Shown here: positions 1-8,437 of the stretch, one piece after another
How positions within the stretch are numbered: position 1 is the stretch's first letter
Layout of the letters: every line of letters begins with the position of its first letter
Origin: an uncultured bacterium
GTDB taxonomy: Bacteria; Vulcanimicrobiota; Xenobia; Xenobiales; Xenobiaceae
Assembly: GCA_934636825.1 (NCBI GenBank)
Contig: CAKUBG010000028.1
Location: 1-34,128 of the forward strand
Length of the DNA: 34,128 nt
Direction of reading: 5' to 3'
Notes under the pieces: generated by a model
Databases searched by the model: none
Seen by the model: only the letters and a program-made list of their open reading frames with translations
Told to the model about the DNA's origin: nothing
Program-made: the position numbers and the translations under genes

Positions 1-84
1 TTTCGTGTGCAGTATAGGCGAGGTATCATCAGTTACTATACAAAAATACATAGAGAACCAAGGTTAATGTTCAAAAAATTACAA

Positions 85-120
85 GGCTCCTCCCACCGCC
101 TAAAGGCAGTGGGAGGAGCC
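85..120. repeat. IS200/IS605-like palindromic end (hairpin 1)
   Basis: A perfect 12-bp inverted repeat, GGCTCCTCCCAC against GTGGGAGGAGCC, encloses a smaller GCC-taaa-GGC stem. A TTAC tetranucleotide sits just to its left. The layout (GC-rich stem with a TAAA loop in AT-rich DNA) matches the subterminal hairpins recognised by Y1 transposases of the IS200/IS605 family. No transposase gene is present beside it, so it is either a relic or the edge of an element lying outside the window. Two further hairpins of the same design are at 5950-5986 and 34061-34104. Confidence 0.6.
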
Positions 121-121
121 T

Positions 122-268
122 ACTACAGTCGGGAGGATTTATATTTATGAATTGATAAAAGCAGTAGAAGCCACCGGCGCAGAGGACTCCACCGAAATGT
201 TGAACGTTTTGATCGATGGAAAAAGGATTAAGGACATTAGCGATCTGCCACTTGATTTAGCAATATAA
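122..268 (+). pseudogene. 3' remnant of an unidentified gene
   Basis: An open frame runs from the hairpin to a TAA at 266-268 and reads like genuine protein: it contains KAVEATGAEDSTEM and ends in SDLPLDLAI. It has no plausible start codon, because the frame enters directly from the IS605-like hairpin. This suggests that a larger gene was cut by insertion or rearrangement and only about 45 C-terminal codons survive. I do not recognise the family. Confidence 0.35.
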
Positions 269-326
269 ACTATGATGACTATAATAGTCTAGTATTATAG
301 ATACTGTTCGTTTTTCTAGTACGCCG

Positions 327-581
327 CTATTTCGAACAAGTTTGCTCACTAATCACTTGGCTTAAAAACTTGATTTGTTCTGGCGTATGGAACCAGTGTT
401 CGCCGTGTTCTGGTAAATCAATACTTATAACTTGCCATTCATGTTGGCAAACAATTTAGGCAAAAAGCTAAGCTTCTTCTTTATTTACGTCCTTGCCGTG
501 TACATAAAGATAAGCTTTAGATGATGTAGCTCCCCAAATAATCGCCGGCATACCACAAATTTTTATAAATTCTTTGTCCAT
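327..581 (-). pseudogene. Decayed alpha/beta hydrolase fragment
   Basis: Reading the minus strand from an ATG at 581 gives a hydrolase-like start: a short N-terminus, then AYLYVHGKDVNKEEA, a TAG stop, LFA, a TAA stop, and then VISIDLPEHGEHWFHTPEQ, ending at a TAG at 327-329. The YVHG segment and the following DLPEHGE segment fit the N-terminal strands of small alpha/beta hydrolases, which normally run to about 200 residues. Two in-frame stops and the loss of everything after about codon 84, including the nucleophile elbow, make it a pseudogene. Confidence 0.55.
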
Positions 582-645
582 GTTGCTCTTTTTTGTTTCA
601 AATTGACTGATCGCGATAAACCTTACACCACCGCAGTGTATTCAC

Positions 646-1122
646 TTAAATATGTGCTTTGCAACTAAGCTTATGTACAGTCAACTTAAAAACACAAACG
701 GTAGCCAGCATAGGATAGGGAATATCCCAAGCACTTTGGCCGGTTTGTTGTTGCATAATAGCCAATAAAGCATGTCGTTTTTCATCGTCATTTTCAATAA
801 TTTTAGCAATGCCTGTACCGATTATACTTTTATATTTCATGGAATGATTGCAAGCTGCTGTACCGCGCACCAATTCATGATCTGTATCAAGTTCAAAGCC
901 AACTTTGGGAGAAGCTTTTAATAATTCCACTTTACGGCCAACTTTAGCTCCGTGGAAATAAAAAATACGCTGCCCGTTTGTTTCTTCATAACCAAAACTA
1001 AGTGGTACAATATAAATTTCGTCCTGATCTTTATCATAAAATCCTAAACGACAGCAAGAGCAAGAGTGGATAATATCGGTAATTTCGTTCTTGTCAATTA
1101 CTTCTCGATCTTTTCTGCGCAT
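646..1122 (-). CDS. Pyridoxamine 5'-phosphate oxidase family protein (Nim-like)
   Basis: A 158-residue cytoplasmic protein of the split-barrel FMN-binding family, whose members include the NimA-type nitroimidazole reductases. The family signature runs from a basic N-terminus (MRRKDREV) through CSCCRLGFYD, then VPLSFGYE and FYFHGAKVGRK, the usual cofactor-side strand and loop, then VGFELDTDHEL. Length is normal. It lies 15 bp behind the HAD hydrolase gene on the same strand, so the two are probably co-transcribed. Such proteins are common in anaerobes. The natural substrate cannot be told from sequence, and nitroimidazole resistance should not be assumed. Confidence 0.75.
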   Translation of the reverse strand: MRRKDREVIDKNEITDIIHSCSCCRLGFYDKDQDEIYIVPLSFGYEETNGQRIFYFHGAKVGRKVELLKASPKVGFELDTDHELVRGTAACNHSMKYKSIIGTGIAKIIENDDEKRHALLAIMQQQTGQSAWDIPYPMLATVCVFKLTVHKLSCKAHI

Positions 1123-1137
1123 GTTTTCTCTGTTTCC

Positions 1138-1809
1138 TTAACTAAGAATTGAACGATCAAAATTATCAAAACTGTCAATAACTGCACATAATTCAGTCAT
1201 GTGTTTAAATTTCTCTATCATATTAGGAGTAGTAATAGCGACAATTTTACCTATATTGGCATTGTAAGCTGCCTGAATACCGGAAATAGCATCTTCAAAA
1301 ACAAGACAATCTTTAGCATCTAATTGTAAAGCTTGGGCAGCTTTAAGATAAAAATCTGGCGCCGGCTTGCCTTTAATAGTGCCGTCATTATAAATAATTT
1401 TATCGAGCGGAAACCAACGCTCCAAATTAAACTTTGTAATGTAATAATCTACGTTAATTTTAGGAGCAGCAGTAGCTATAGCTAAAGGAAGGCCGCGTTC
1501 TTTTAGTTCATCTAAAAGGCGTTCGGCACCGCTATTTAAGTGAGTATTTTGAGGATCTTTTTCGCAAATGTCGATATATACAGTTTCTTTAACTTTTACG
1601 TAAGCGTCAGTTTCAGCTTTACTTAATTTGCGGCCGGCTAAGTATTCTAGAGTAAAATCAGTATTGCGTCCGTGAACAAGCTCTTTAAACTCTTGATCGC
1701 TAATACTACGCCTGAAGTTTTGCCAAGCAAATTCACGCCAAGCCTTTTCTTGCTGCGACGTATCATAAAAAAGCGTACCGTTAAAATCAAAAATAACACC
1801 TTTGATCAT
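1138..1809 (-). CDS. HAD-superfamily hydrolase, beta-phosphoglucomutase-like
   Basis: A 223-residue haloacid-dehalogenase-type hydrolase, probably a cytoplasmic sugar-phosphate phosphatase or mutase. Motif I is IFDFNGTLF (D8), motif II the Thr in AIATAAPK, motif III the Lys in KGKPAPDFY, and motif IV the acidic pair in LVFEDAISGIQAA. A helical cap domain lies between residues 15 and 80, as in subfamily IA. The second motif-I position is Asn (N10) where most phosphatases have the general-acid Asp. DxN variants exist among relatives, so activity is plausible but may be altered. It is first in a two-gene unit with the Nim-like gene. Confidence 0.75.
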   Translation of the reverse strand: MIKGVIFDFNGTLFYDTSQQEKAWREFAWQNFRRSISDQEFKELVHGRNTDFTLEYLAGRKLSKAETDAYVKVKETVYIDICEKDPQNTHLNSGAERLLDELKERGLPLAIATAAPKINVDYYITKFNLERWFPLDKIIYNDGTIKGKPAPDFYLKAAQALQLDAKDCLVFEDAISGIQAAYNANIGKIVAITTPNMIEKFKHMTELCAVIDSFDNFDRSILS

Positions 1810-2100
1810 TATGTTTTTTCTCGCTTTCCTTATTTTTTATAAATATTGTAGATACATTGCTTGTAAATATAATTTTCAATGTGGCAGCCATTCGCTTTTT
1901 AAGCAAAGTTTCTTTTCGACATGTTAAAAAGGTACAAAAAAAGAGACTTCACATATATTCTTATTTTATTGAATTGAAATGTTACCTGGTTTACTCGTAA
2001 AGTTTTCACTAAGTTAACTTTCTTTATCTTGCGTTGGAGTATAGTATTGATTGAAATGTAGCATGGTAAATATTAGAAAGTTTTCAATGGAGGCTGAGCT

Positions 2101-3402
2101 TTGGAAATAAAACGAGATCGTTATTTGAAAAAAATCATCTCCTTTATGTGGGACGGTCAGGTAAAAGTAATTACTGGTATTCGCAGATGCGGCAAGTCTT
2201 ATTTGCTTCACAAGTTGTTCAAGAGTTATCTTCTCAGCAAGGACGTTTCCGAAGATCATATATTATCTTTTGAACTTGATTTAATCCGTGATATTCGCTA
2301 TCGCAATCCTTTAGAGCTTGCGTCTCATATTCGGAAAATTGTGGCAAACAGCGCAGACAAATACTATCTCTTTGTGGACGAGATTCAGATGTCCGACGAA
2401 GTTTCAAATCCATACAATCCAGCTGGCAAGAAGATCACTTTCTATGATGCTCTCAACGATTTGAAGTCTTTATCAAATTTAGACATTTATGTAACTGGCA
2501 GCAATTCCAAAATGTTGTCTTCAGATATACTGACCGAGTTTAGAGGACGTAGTGACGAAATACGCGTTCATCCGCTTTCTTTTGCTGAATATTACTCGGC
2601 TGTTGGTGGTGATAAACAGGATGCTTTTGATGAATTTGCTTTCTATGGTGGCATGCCGATAATTTTGTCCCGTTCTACGGATGCTGCAAAGATGGATTAT
2701 CTAAAATCGTTGTTTTCTGAAGTTTATTTGAAGGATATCGTAGAGCGAAAAAAAATTAAACGCGAAGACGTGCTGTCTGCTATTCTGGATTTATTATGTT
2801 CTTCTATTGGATCTCTAACTAATCCGACAAAAGTTGCAGCTACTATAAATACAGTACAGAAGCGAAGCGGGGAGAATGTCGTTGCGCTAAATACAGTAAA
2901 AGCCTATATGGATCATTTAGCAGACTCATTTCTTTTTACTGAATGTAAACGCTGGGACGTCAAAGGCAAAAGCTATTTTGATTATCCTAATAAATACTAC
3001 TGTGAGGATATTGGGCTGAGAAATGCTCGTATTGGTTTTCGCCAGCAAGAAATGACTCATATTATGGAAAACATCATTTTTAATGATTTGTTAATCCGTG
3101 AGTGCTCTGTTGACATTGGTATCGTCTATAGCAATGAGAAAAATACCAAAGGAAAGGCTGTGTCAGTTGCACGGGAAATTGACTTTATTGCTACTTCTGG
3201 CAGCAAGAAGACTTATATTCAATCAGCTTACGCCTTAGGAACAGAGGAGAAGGCAACTACTGAAAATAAGCCTTTCGCACTTACTGGCGATTTTTTCCCA
3301 AAAATTATTGTGCGTCACGATATTCGCAAACGTTGGTACGATGAAAATGGCATACTCAATATTGGTGTTATTGATTTCCTGCTGGATAATACGCTTGTCT
3401 GA
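2101..3402 (+). CDS. AAA-type ATPase with C-terminal DUF4143 domain
   Basis: A 433-residue protein of the widespread ATP-binding (AAA_14)/DUF4143 family. Walker A is GIRRCGKS (residues 26-33) and Walker B is YLFVDEIQ (D93, E94). A sensor strand, IYVTGSNSKML, follows near residue 130, then the FRGRSDEI segment and the DUF4143 region with the ISRS-like turn PIILSRS. The start is TTG at 2101, placed 7 nt after a perfect GGAGG at 2089-2093; no better start lies nearby. The gene stands alone between non-coding stretches. These ATPases are scattered accessory genes with no established function. A metabolic role cannot be inferred here. Confidence 0.8.
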   Translation: MEIKRDRYLKKIISFMWDGQVKVITGIRRCGKSYLLHKLFKSYLLSKDVSEDHILSFELDLIRDIRYRNPLELASHIRKIVANSADKYYLFVDEIQMSDEVSNPYNPAGKKITFYDALNDLKSLSNLDIYVTGSNSKMLSSDILTEFRGRSDEIRVHPLSFAEYYSAVGGDKQDAFDEFAFYGGMPIILSRSTDAAKMDYLKSLFSEVYLKDIVERKKIKREDVLSAILDLLCSSIGSLTNPTKVAATINTVQKRSGENVVALNTVKAYMDHLADSFLFTECKRWDVKGKSYFDYPNKYYCEDIGLRNARIGFRQQEMTHIMENIIFNDLLIRECSVDIGIVYSNEKNTKGKAVSVAREIDFIATSGSKKTYIQSAYALGTEEKATTENKPFALTGDFFPKIIVRHDIRKRWYDENGILNIGVIDFLLDNTLV

Positions 3403-3780
3403 ACTTTCTTAGAATGAGACTTTAATCTCAACTAAGATTTTCACATCGTACAAATTAAAATGAAAAATTTTAAGCCGCTTTGGCTTTGGCCACTTAACTT
3501 ACTAAAAGAGCCAAGCTTTTTCGGTTCTAGTTTGTCTTTGGTTGTTTGCTGCGGCCGTATATTATATGTTGCGCACTTCGAACACAACAACATCGACAAG
3601 AATGCCAGCTAGTTCGTTTTGCCATAAAATTATAAATACAATTAGGTAACATTATAGCCATTGAGCTTGTTAACGTTATTTATTTTTTTTGCTGTTCAAT
3701 TTTTCAGTCCGGAGCAGATTGACAAGACATAGTTGAATTTAAAATCTTTGTAAAACGAATAGACACAAAAAACATATTTT

Positions 3781-3801
3781 AAAAAGCCCCCCTGCTTTTT
3801 T
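3781..3801 (+). terminator. Rho-independent terminator-like hairpin
   Basis: AAAAAGC pairs with GCTTTTT around a CCCCCT loop and ends in a T run. It lies 380 bp after the ATPase gene, so which transcript it ends is unclear. Confidence 0.4.
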
Positions 3802-3808
3802 GATCTAA

Positions 3809-3844
3809 TTTATGATCGCCAAACTATTCTTTGGCGATCATAAA
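3809..3844. repeat. Perfect 15-bp palindrome built on TTTGGCGATC
   Basis: Arms TTTATGATCGCCAAA (3809-3823) and TTTGGCGATCATAAA (3830-3844) are exact inverse complements around a 6-nt loop. The core TTTGGCGATC recurs as single copies in three other intergenic spots: 4708-4717, 7729-7738 and 25766-25775. Confidence 0.7.
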
Positions 3845-3940
3845 TATGTATAGTATTATAGCCATAGATATGGTTAAATATTTAGCCCGAGATATTATAC
3901 TTATATCCAGTTGCGATATTAAATTTTTGAGGTTCAACTT

Positions 3941-4471
3941 ATGCATCTTAAAAGATTAACTTCTCACACTGATTCTATGTATGAAGCTGCCATGAAATTG
4001 TATGCCGAGAGTTTTCCAATTTACGAACAGAGACGCTCAGAAGCTCAGAAAAAAATTGTGCAAGACAATAGATATAGTTTCAATCTTATTTATGATAATG
4101 ATCAATGGCTGGGAATTATTTGTTTATGGGAAACTGAATCTTTTATTTATATTGAGCATTTTGCCATAAATTCGCAATTAAGAAACAGACGATATGGCCA
4201 AAGAGCTTTGCAATTATTAAGTACAAAATATGCTGCTAAAAAGTTAATTTTGGAAATAGATCCTTTAGTTGATGAAGTTGCTAAACACAGAAAAGCGTTT
4301 TATGAGCGTTGCGGTTTTATAGCCAACACTTTTAAACATGTGCATCCACCCTACCACGACGGTTTTGCCGGCCATGAATTGATAGTTATGTCTTCCCCTA
4401 GCTTATTGTCTCAGCTTGAATACAATCAGTTTAACAGCTATTTGTGCCAGGTCGTTATGCGTGAGCTTTAA
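3941..4471 (+). CDS. GNAT family N-acetyltransferase
   Basis: A 176-residue GCN5-related acetyltransferase that would transfer an acetyl group from acetyl-CoA to an unknown amine. The acetyl-CoA binding motif A is visible as YIEHFAINSQLRNRRYGQRAL, in which R-x-x-R-Y-G-Q forms the pyrophosphate loop. It is followed by LILEIDPL and then AFYERCGF, the conserved motif-B helix and strand. The C-terminal 30 residues are an extension. SD GAGG precedes the ATG by about 9 nt. It is convergent with the biotin operon, and there is no other clue to substrate. Confidence 0.8.
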   Translation: MHLKRLTSHTDSMYEAAMKLYAESFPIYEQRRSEAQKKIVQDNRYSFNLIYDNDQWLGIICLWETESFIYIEHFAINSQLRNRRYGQRALQLLSTKYAAKKLILEIDPLVDEVAKHRKAFYERCGFIANTFKHVHPPYHDGFAGHELIVMSSPSLLSQLEYNQFNSYLCQVVMREL

Positions 4472-4657
4472 TTTTAGGCAAAATTATCATGAGCGAGCTT
4501 TAATCATTTTGCCCAAAATAGCCTTAAAATAGCCTTTTTTTGCGGTATTTATCGCCTTTTAATACAAAAACTGCTGCCAAATCTTCTATAGTTAAGCCAA
4601 TTTAAAGCGTAACTATAAAAAGACAAAAGCAGCAGCTTTTTAGTTAACTTACGCCAG

Positions 4658-4709
4658 AATATATATTTATGACTTAGGGTCTAGCAGTTTTTTAGTATAA
4701 ATATATATT
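4658..4709. repeat. AT-rich inverted repeat between convergent genes
   Basis: AATATATATTTAT (4658-4670) is the exact inverse complement of ATAAATATATATT (4697-4709), with a 26-nt loop. It sits just downstream of bioA (minus) and after the acetyltransferase gene (plus). It could act as a bidirectional stop or an mRNA 3'-end stabiliser. There is no strong GC stem, so classic termination is unproven. Confidence 0.45.
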
Positions 4710-4717
4710 TGGCGATC

Positions 4718-5917
4718 TTATCTAGAGAACCAATCTTTCATTGTTTGTAAAACTTTAACTAAGTCATTTTCTTCTATTACATAAGGAACCATGGCATATA
4801 GATAATTTAAGAACGGTCGGCTAAAAACCCCACGGTTATAGGCAAATTGCTGGTATCCTTTAATAGTATCTGGCTCGTATACTTCAATGCATATACATCC
4901 TCCAAGCATACGAATTTCCTTAATACGCGAGTCTGAGAAACTATCCATTTCACGATGAGTAATTTCTTCGATTCTGCGGATTTTATACATGTAGTTCTGT
5001 TTTTCAAAAAGCTCGATAGATTTTAATATTACGCTACAGGCTAAAGCGTTGCCCATAAAGGTAGGCCCATGCATTAGAGCATGAGAAGGATTATCATCAT
5101 AAAAACCGTCATATACTTTATGATTGGCTACTGTAACGGCGTGACCTATATATCCGCCAGTTAAAGCTTTGCCTAAAATAAGAATATCTGGCAAAACTAA
5201 ATCCGCTACAAAACGATTTCCGGTACGCCCAAAACCTGTAGCCACTTCGTCAAAAATAAGCAATACATTATATTGATCGCAAAGCTCACGTGCACGCTTT
5301 AAGAAGGAAATGTCATACATTCTCATACCGCCTGCGCCTTGCAATAAAGGCTCGACGATAAAGCAATTTAAGCGATCATGGTACTTTGCAAAGGCTTGTT
5401 CAAGAGCTTTTATGTCTGTGGGAATATGGGCAACGTAATTGCTTTTTCCGTAGGCGTTCAAAACAAAGTGATAATCTTCATCATCTCCTACTTCCATAGT
5501 TTTGAACGTATCTCCATGATAGGCATATTCCAAGGCCAATACCATGGTGCGTTGGTTTTCTCCCCGGTTCATGTAATATTGCAAAGCCATTTTGAGGGCA
5601 ACTTCTACCGCAACGCTGCCAGAATCAGAAAAGAAACAATAATCTAAATCTCCAGGCAGCCAACTCTGCAGCTTTGCAGAAAGTTTTTCTATCGGATCAT
5701 GAGTTAAACCACCCAGCATTACATGGGCGAATTTCTTTAGCTGCGCTTCAATCGCTTGGTTAAGTTCCGGATGATTATAACCGTGTATTACGCTCCACCA
5801 CGAAGATACAGAGTCGATTAGCTTCTGATCTTCAGTATATAAATAAACTCCCTCCGCCTTAACAATTTTATAGGGAGGCTTCATTATTTTCATTTGCTGG
5901 TATGGGTACCAAATCAT
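4718..5917 (-). CDS. bioA: Adenosylmethionine-8-amino-7-oxononanoate aminotransferase
   Basis: PLP-dependent class III aminotransferase that converts KAPA to DAPA using S-adenosylmethionine as amino donor, the second-last-but-one step of biotin synthesis. Signatures: WYPYQQMK at the N-terminus, SSWWSVIHGYNHPEL, YAYHGDTF, the cofactor aspartate in LIFDEVATGFGRTG, and the Schiff-base lysine in LILGKALTGGYIG (about K250). I place the start at the ATG at 5917, giving about 399 residues, because the frame upstream is translated IS605-like hairpin and bioD tail; an AGAGG lies about 10 nt upstream. Relatives usually have 10-15 more residues before WYPY, so the native start was probably lost when the hairpin arrived. 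Last gene of bioB-bioD-bioA. Confidence 0.9.
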   Translation of the reverse strand: MIWYPYQQMKIMKPPYKIVKAEGVYLYTEDQKLIDSVSSWWSVIHGYNHPELNQAIEAQLKKFAHVMLGGLTHDPIEKLSAKLQSWLPGDLDYCFFSDSGSVAVEVALKMALQYYMNRGENQRTMVLALEYAYHGDTFKTMEVGDDEDYHFVLNAYGKSNYVAHIPTDIKALEQAFAKYHDRLNCFIVEPLLQGAGGMRMYDISFLKRARELCDQYNVLLIFDEVATGFGRTGNRFVADLVLPDILILGKALTGGYIGHAVTVANHKVYDGFYDDNPSHALMHGPTFMGNALACSVILKSIELFEKQNYMYKIRRIEEITHREMDSFSDSRIKEIRMLGGCICIEVYEPDTIKGYQQFAYNRGVFSRPFLNYLYAMVPYVIEENDLVKVLQTMKDWFSR

Positions 5918-5949
5918 ATTGCCTAAGTCCTCTGCTCTATTCTTGTTGA

Positions 5950-5986
5950 CACACTCCCCATGGCTAAAGCCAGGGGCTTTACGGTG
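5950..5986. repeat. IS200/IS605-like hairpin at the bioD/bioA junction (hairpin 2)
   Basis: CCCC-a-TGGC-taaa-GCCA-GGGG forms a GC-rich stem with a TAAA loop and one bulged A, next to TTGAC on the plus strand. It is of the same design as the hairpins at 85-120 and 34061-34082. On the minus strand it supplies the last bases and TAA stop of bioD and then reads as HRKAPGFSHGECV in the bioA frame, a translation of the palindrome rather than of ancestral bioA. No transposase gene is present. Confidence 0.65.
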
Positions 5987-6671
5987 CATTTTGGTAAAGT
6001 CTTTCCAACAGTTCAAGTGGAATATCCAACTCTGTATCGCCATCTTTTACACAAGCGACTACATTTAAACCGGTCATAGCTTCACACATCAACCGATTAT
6101 CTTCATGTAACTGGTTACCAGGCTCGTAATGATTGAAAATAATGCCTTTTATCGGTATTTGACGATTTTTCATATATTCAATGGTCAAAACAACCGCATT
6201 GATAGTGCCAAGTCCCGCGTCAGCTACTACTAAGCAACTCAAATTGCAAGCTTTAATAAAATCCTCAAGTTGAATTGTTTGCTCATCAAAACGAAGCGGG
6301 CAAACAATTCCACCTGAGCCTTCAGCAGTAACATAATCATATTTTTGGCAAACATGGTCGAAACTTTTTAGCAGACGCTCCATTTCAATAGGATCGCCCT
6401 CAAGTTTTGCTGCTAAGTGCGGAGAAACTGCCGCCTCATAAACATATTGACACATCTCTTCCAGAGGCTGTTTAATTCCAGACATGTTTTTTACTTGTAG
6501 GGCATCACCTGGAATTAGAGTGCCATCTACTCGCCGTTGATTACCACTCATGGCAGCCTTATAGTAAGCTGCAGATATTCCACTGTCTTGGAGCTTTTTG
6601 ACAATTAAGCCGGTTACATAAGTCTTACCGACATCCGTTCCGGTTCCGGTAATAAATAATTTCTTACTCAT
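5979..6671 (-). CDS. bioD: Dethiobiotin synthetase
   Basis: ATP-dependent carboxylase that closes the ureido ring on DAPA to make dethiobiotin. The P-loop is GTGTDVGKT (residues 9-17 from the chosen start), followed by YYKAAMSGNQ with the substrate lysine and by VTAEGSGGIVCPL, the conserved glycine-rich segment. I use the ATG at 6671 (MSKKLFITGTG), not an ATG 24 nt further upstream, because it matches family N-termini and overlaps the bioB stop by 8 nt (ATGAGTAA), typical of translational coupling. At the 3' end the TAA lies inside the IS605-like hairpin, so the last few residues may not be ancestral. Length, about 230 residues, is normal. Confidence 0.92.
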   Translation of the reverse strand: MSKKLFITGTGTDVGKTYVTGLIVKKLQDSGISAAYYKAAMSGNQRRVDGTLIPGDALQVKNMSGIKQPLEEMCQYVYEAAVSPHLAAKLEGDPIEMERLLKSFDHVCQKYDYVTAEGSGGIVCPLRFDEQTIQLEDFIKACNLSCLVVADAGLGTINAVVLTIEYMKNRQIPIKGIIFNHYEPGNQLHEDNRLMCEAMTGLNVVACVKDGDTELDIPLELLERLYQNAP

Positions 6672-7632
6672 TGCAAATTTCTGCCTCATACCCAAGCTCT
6701 TTTAACAAAGCCATATCTGTTTTTGTGGTGATTCCCGCAGTTGTTAGCATATCTCCGGAAATTGCAGCGTTTGCTCCTGAAGTAAAGCAACTTTTTCCTT
6801 TATCTGGCAGTAAGCCTCGCCCGCCGGCAAGGCGAATAGAAGCTTTGGGCAAAATGAAACGATAGACGGCAACGATTCGACGCATATCCTCACTGGTCAA
6901 TCTCTTATTATTGGCAAAGGGCGTACCGGGAATGGCATTTAACATATTCACAGGCACGCTAAGTACGCCCAATTCACGCAAACTAAAAGCCATATCAATA
7001 CGATCTTCTACAGTTTCACCAAGTCCCATAATGCCACCGCTGCAAACGGAAAGGCCGGCTTTTTGAGCAGCCTTAATAGCTTGTACTTTGTCTTCAAATT
7101 TGTGTGTAGTGCAAACGTTGGGAAAATTTCTCTGAGAAGTTTCCAAATTATTGTGCACTCTAGTTACGCCAGCTTCTTTTAACTTGCGAAATTGTTGTTC
7201 ATTTAGCAGCCCTAAAGAAACGCAAACAGAGATTCCAACTTTTTCTTTAATTTCTCGCACAGCTTCGCAAACAGCATCTATTTCAGCATCAGACAAGCGC
7301 TTTCCTGAAGTTACAATTGAATAGCGCAGAACTCCCTGTTCATGATCAACTTTTGCTTGATCTACAATTTCTTGCTTGGAAAGAAGTGGATAAGTGGCTG
7401 CAGAAGTATGATTGTGAGCTGACTGTGCGCAATACTTGCAATTTTCAGAACATTTTCCACTTTTAGCATTGATAATTGTACAAATATCAAATTTGTTAGC
7501 GCAAAAATATTGACGAATTTGATTAGCCTTTTCACATAGCTCTAAAAGAGGCTGTTCGTACAAGAAAAGCGCCTCTTCTTTGGTAATTTGTTCGCCATCA
7601 AGAACTTTTCTTGTTAGTTGATTTAAGTCCAT
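6664..7632 (-). CDS. bioB: Biotin synthase
   Basis: Radical SAM enzyme that inserts sulfur into dethiobiotin, the last step of biotin synthesis. The [4Fe-4S] SAM-cluster motif is C61-x3-C65-x2-C68 within KSGKCSENCKYCAQSAH. Further family markers are the cysteine-containing VCSGGIMGLGE stretch, RVHNNLETS, and the arginine in SIRLAGGRGL, near the auxiliary cluster. 322 residues is full length. It is the first gene of the bioB-bioD-bioA operon; bioF, bioC and bioH are not in the window. I could not find a convincing BirA operator upstream. Confidence 0.95.
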   Translation of the reverse strand: MDLNQLTRKVLDGEQITKEEALFLYEQPLLELCEKANQIRQYFCANKFDICTIINAKSGKCSENCKYCAQSAHNHTSAATYPLLSKQEIVDQAKVDHEQGVLRYSIVTSGKRLSDAEIDAVCEAVREIKEKVGISVCVSLGLLNEQQFRKLKEAGVTRVHNNLETSQRNFPNVCTTHKFEDKVQAIKAAQKAGLSVCSGGIMGLGETVEDRIDMAFSLRELGVLSVPVNMLNAIPGTPFANNKRLTSEDMRRIVAVYRFILPKASIRLAGGRGLLPDKGKSCFTSGANAAISGDMLTTAGITTKTDMALLKELGYEAEICNE

Positions 7633-7749
7633 TTTTATTGCTTCCTTTTTTAATATTAAACTACAAATATGCGAACTGCCCTTTTGAGCTTAGTGGCAAA
7701 ATACCTACAATAGAATATCGCTTTTAATGATCGCCAAATATACAATAAA

Positions 7750-7776
7750 GCCTCTGTTTTTTAGCTAAACAGAGGC
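7750..7776 (-). terminator. Terminator-like hairpin behind ogt
   Basis: GCCTCTGTTT pairs perfectly with AAACAGAGGC around a 7-nt loop, 40 bp past the ogt stop codon. On the minus strand the stem is followed by TTTATTG. A related hairpin with the same GCCTC/GAGGC core lies at 9969-9999, behind the restriction operon. Confidence 0.6.
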
Positions 7777-7817
7777 CATTCACACGTGTACTAACTAGTT
7801 ACAAAAGGAACTGGCAA

Positions 7818-8360
7818 TTATTGGGCATGAACTTTAGCTCTAGTTTTGGGCAAAAATAACTTCTTCGTATCTATGCCTTCCAGCTCAAGCAATTTGATCT
7901 TTTTCTCTATTCCGCCGGCGTAACCGGTTAAGTTACCATTAGCGCCAATAACTCTATGACAGGGAATAACAATTGAAATTTCATTGTGGCCAACTGCGCC
8001 ACCTATTGCTTGAGCAGACATATGGGCAATTCCCTTTTTTTCGGTCATTTTTCTAGCTAAATCACCGTAAGTAACTACTTGACCGTAAGGAATTTGCAAA
8101 AGCAGTTTCCAAACTTCCTGGCGAAATGGCGTGCCAATAAGATGAAATGGCACCTCAACTTTCGGTTCATGTCCGCTAAAATATATATCTAGCCAACGCT
8201 TAGCAGCTTGTAAAATTGGCGTCTCTTTAGCTATGCATTCACGGTTAGCCAGCAAATTGGCATAAAAGCGGTCACTATTTAGCCATAAACCAACTAAACC
8301 TATATCGTCAGCAGCTAGCAGTAAGCTGCCAATTATAGAATCATAAGTGCTTGTATACAT
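7818..8360 (-). CDS. ogt: Methylated-DNA--protein-cysteine S-methyltransferase (Ogt/Ada-C type)
   Basis: Suicide DNA repair protein that moves the alkyl group from O6-alkylguanine or O4-alkylthymine to its own cysteine. The acceptor site is IVIPCHRVIG (C134 from the chosen start), preceded by GTPFRQEVWKLLLQIPYGQVVTYGDLA split by the helix-turn-helix that flips the base. The frame opens further upstream at 8456, overlapping the preceding gene by 19 bp, but family members begin at MYTSTYDSIIGSLLLAADD, so I choose the ATG at 8360 (about 180 residues). No clear SD precedes it. The 19-bp overlap leaves translational coupling with an N-terminal extension possible. Confidence 0.85.
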   Translation of the reverse strand: MYTSTYDSIIGSLLLAADDIGLVGLWLNSDRFYANLLANRECIAKETPILQAAKRWLDIYFSGHEPKVEVPFHLIGTPFRQEVWKLLLQIPYGQVVTYGDLARKMTEKKGIAHMSAQAIGGAVGHNEISIVIPCHRVIGANGNLTGYAGGIEKKIKLLELEGIDTKKLFLPKTRAKVHAQ

Positions 8361-8437
8361 TATATTTTCTATTTTTTTATTCTCCCATAATTTATATGCA
8401 ACAACTTTTATGCACAATATATATACACTAGCTCTAG

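Larger units (their letters stand above)
3403..3940. other. Long intergenic region with hairpins
   Basis: About 540 bp with no convincing gene. It holds a terminator-like hairpin (3781-3801) and a perfect 15-bp palindrome (3809-3844), listed separately. On the minus strand around 3540-3630 a few short stretches read like protein (for example ELAGILVDVVVFEVRN), interrupted by stops. This may be debris of a lost gene, but I cannot identify it. The acetyltransferase gene that follows has its SD, GAGG, about 9 nt before its ATG. Confidence 0.4.

Noticed and set aside
7633..7730. BirA operator upstream of bioB
   Set aside because: No inverted repeat of the TTGTAAACC / GGTTTACAA type could be found.
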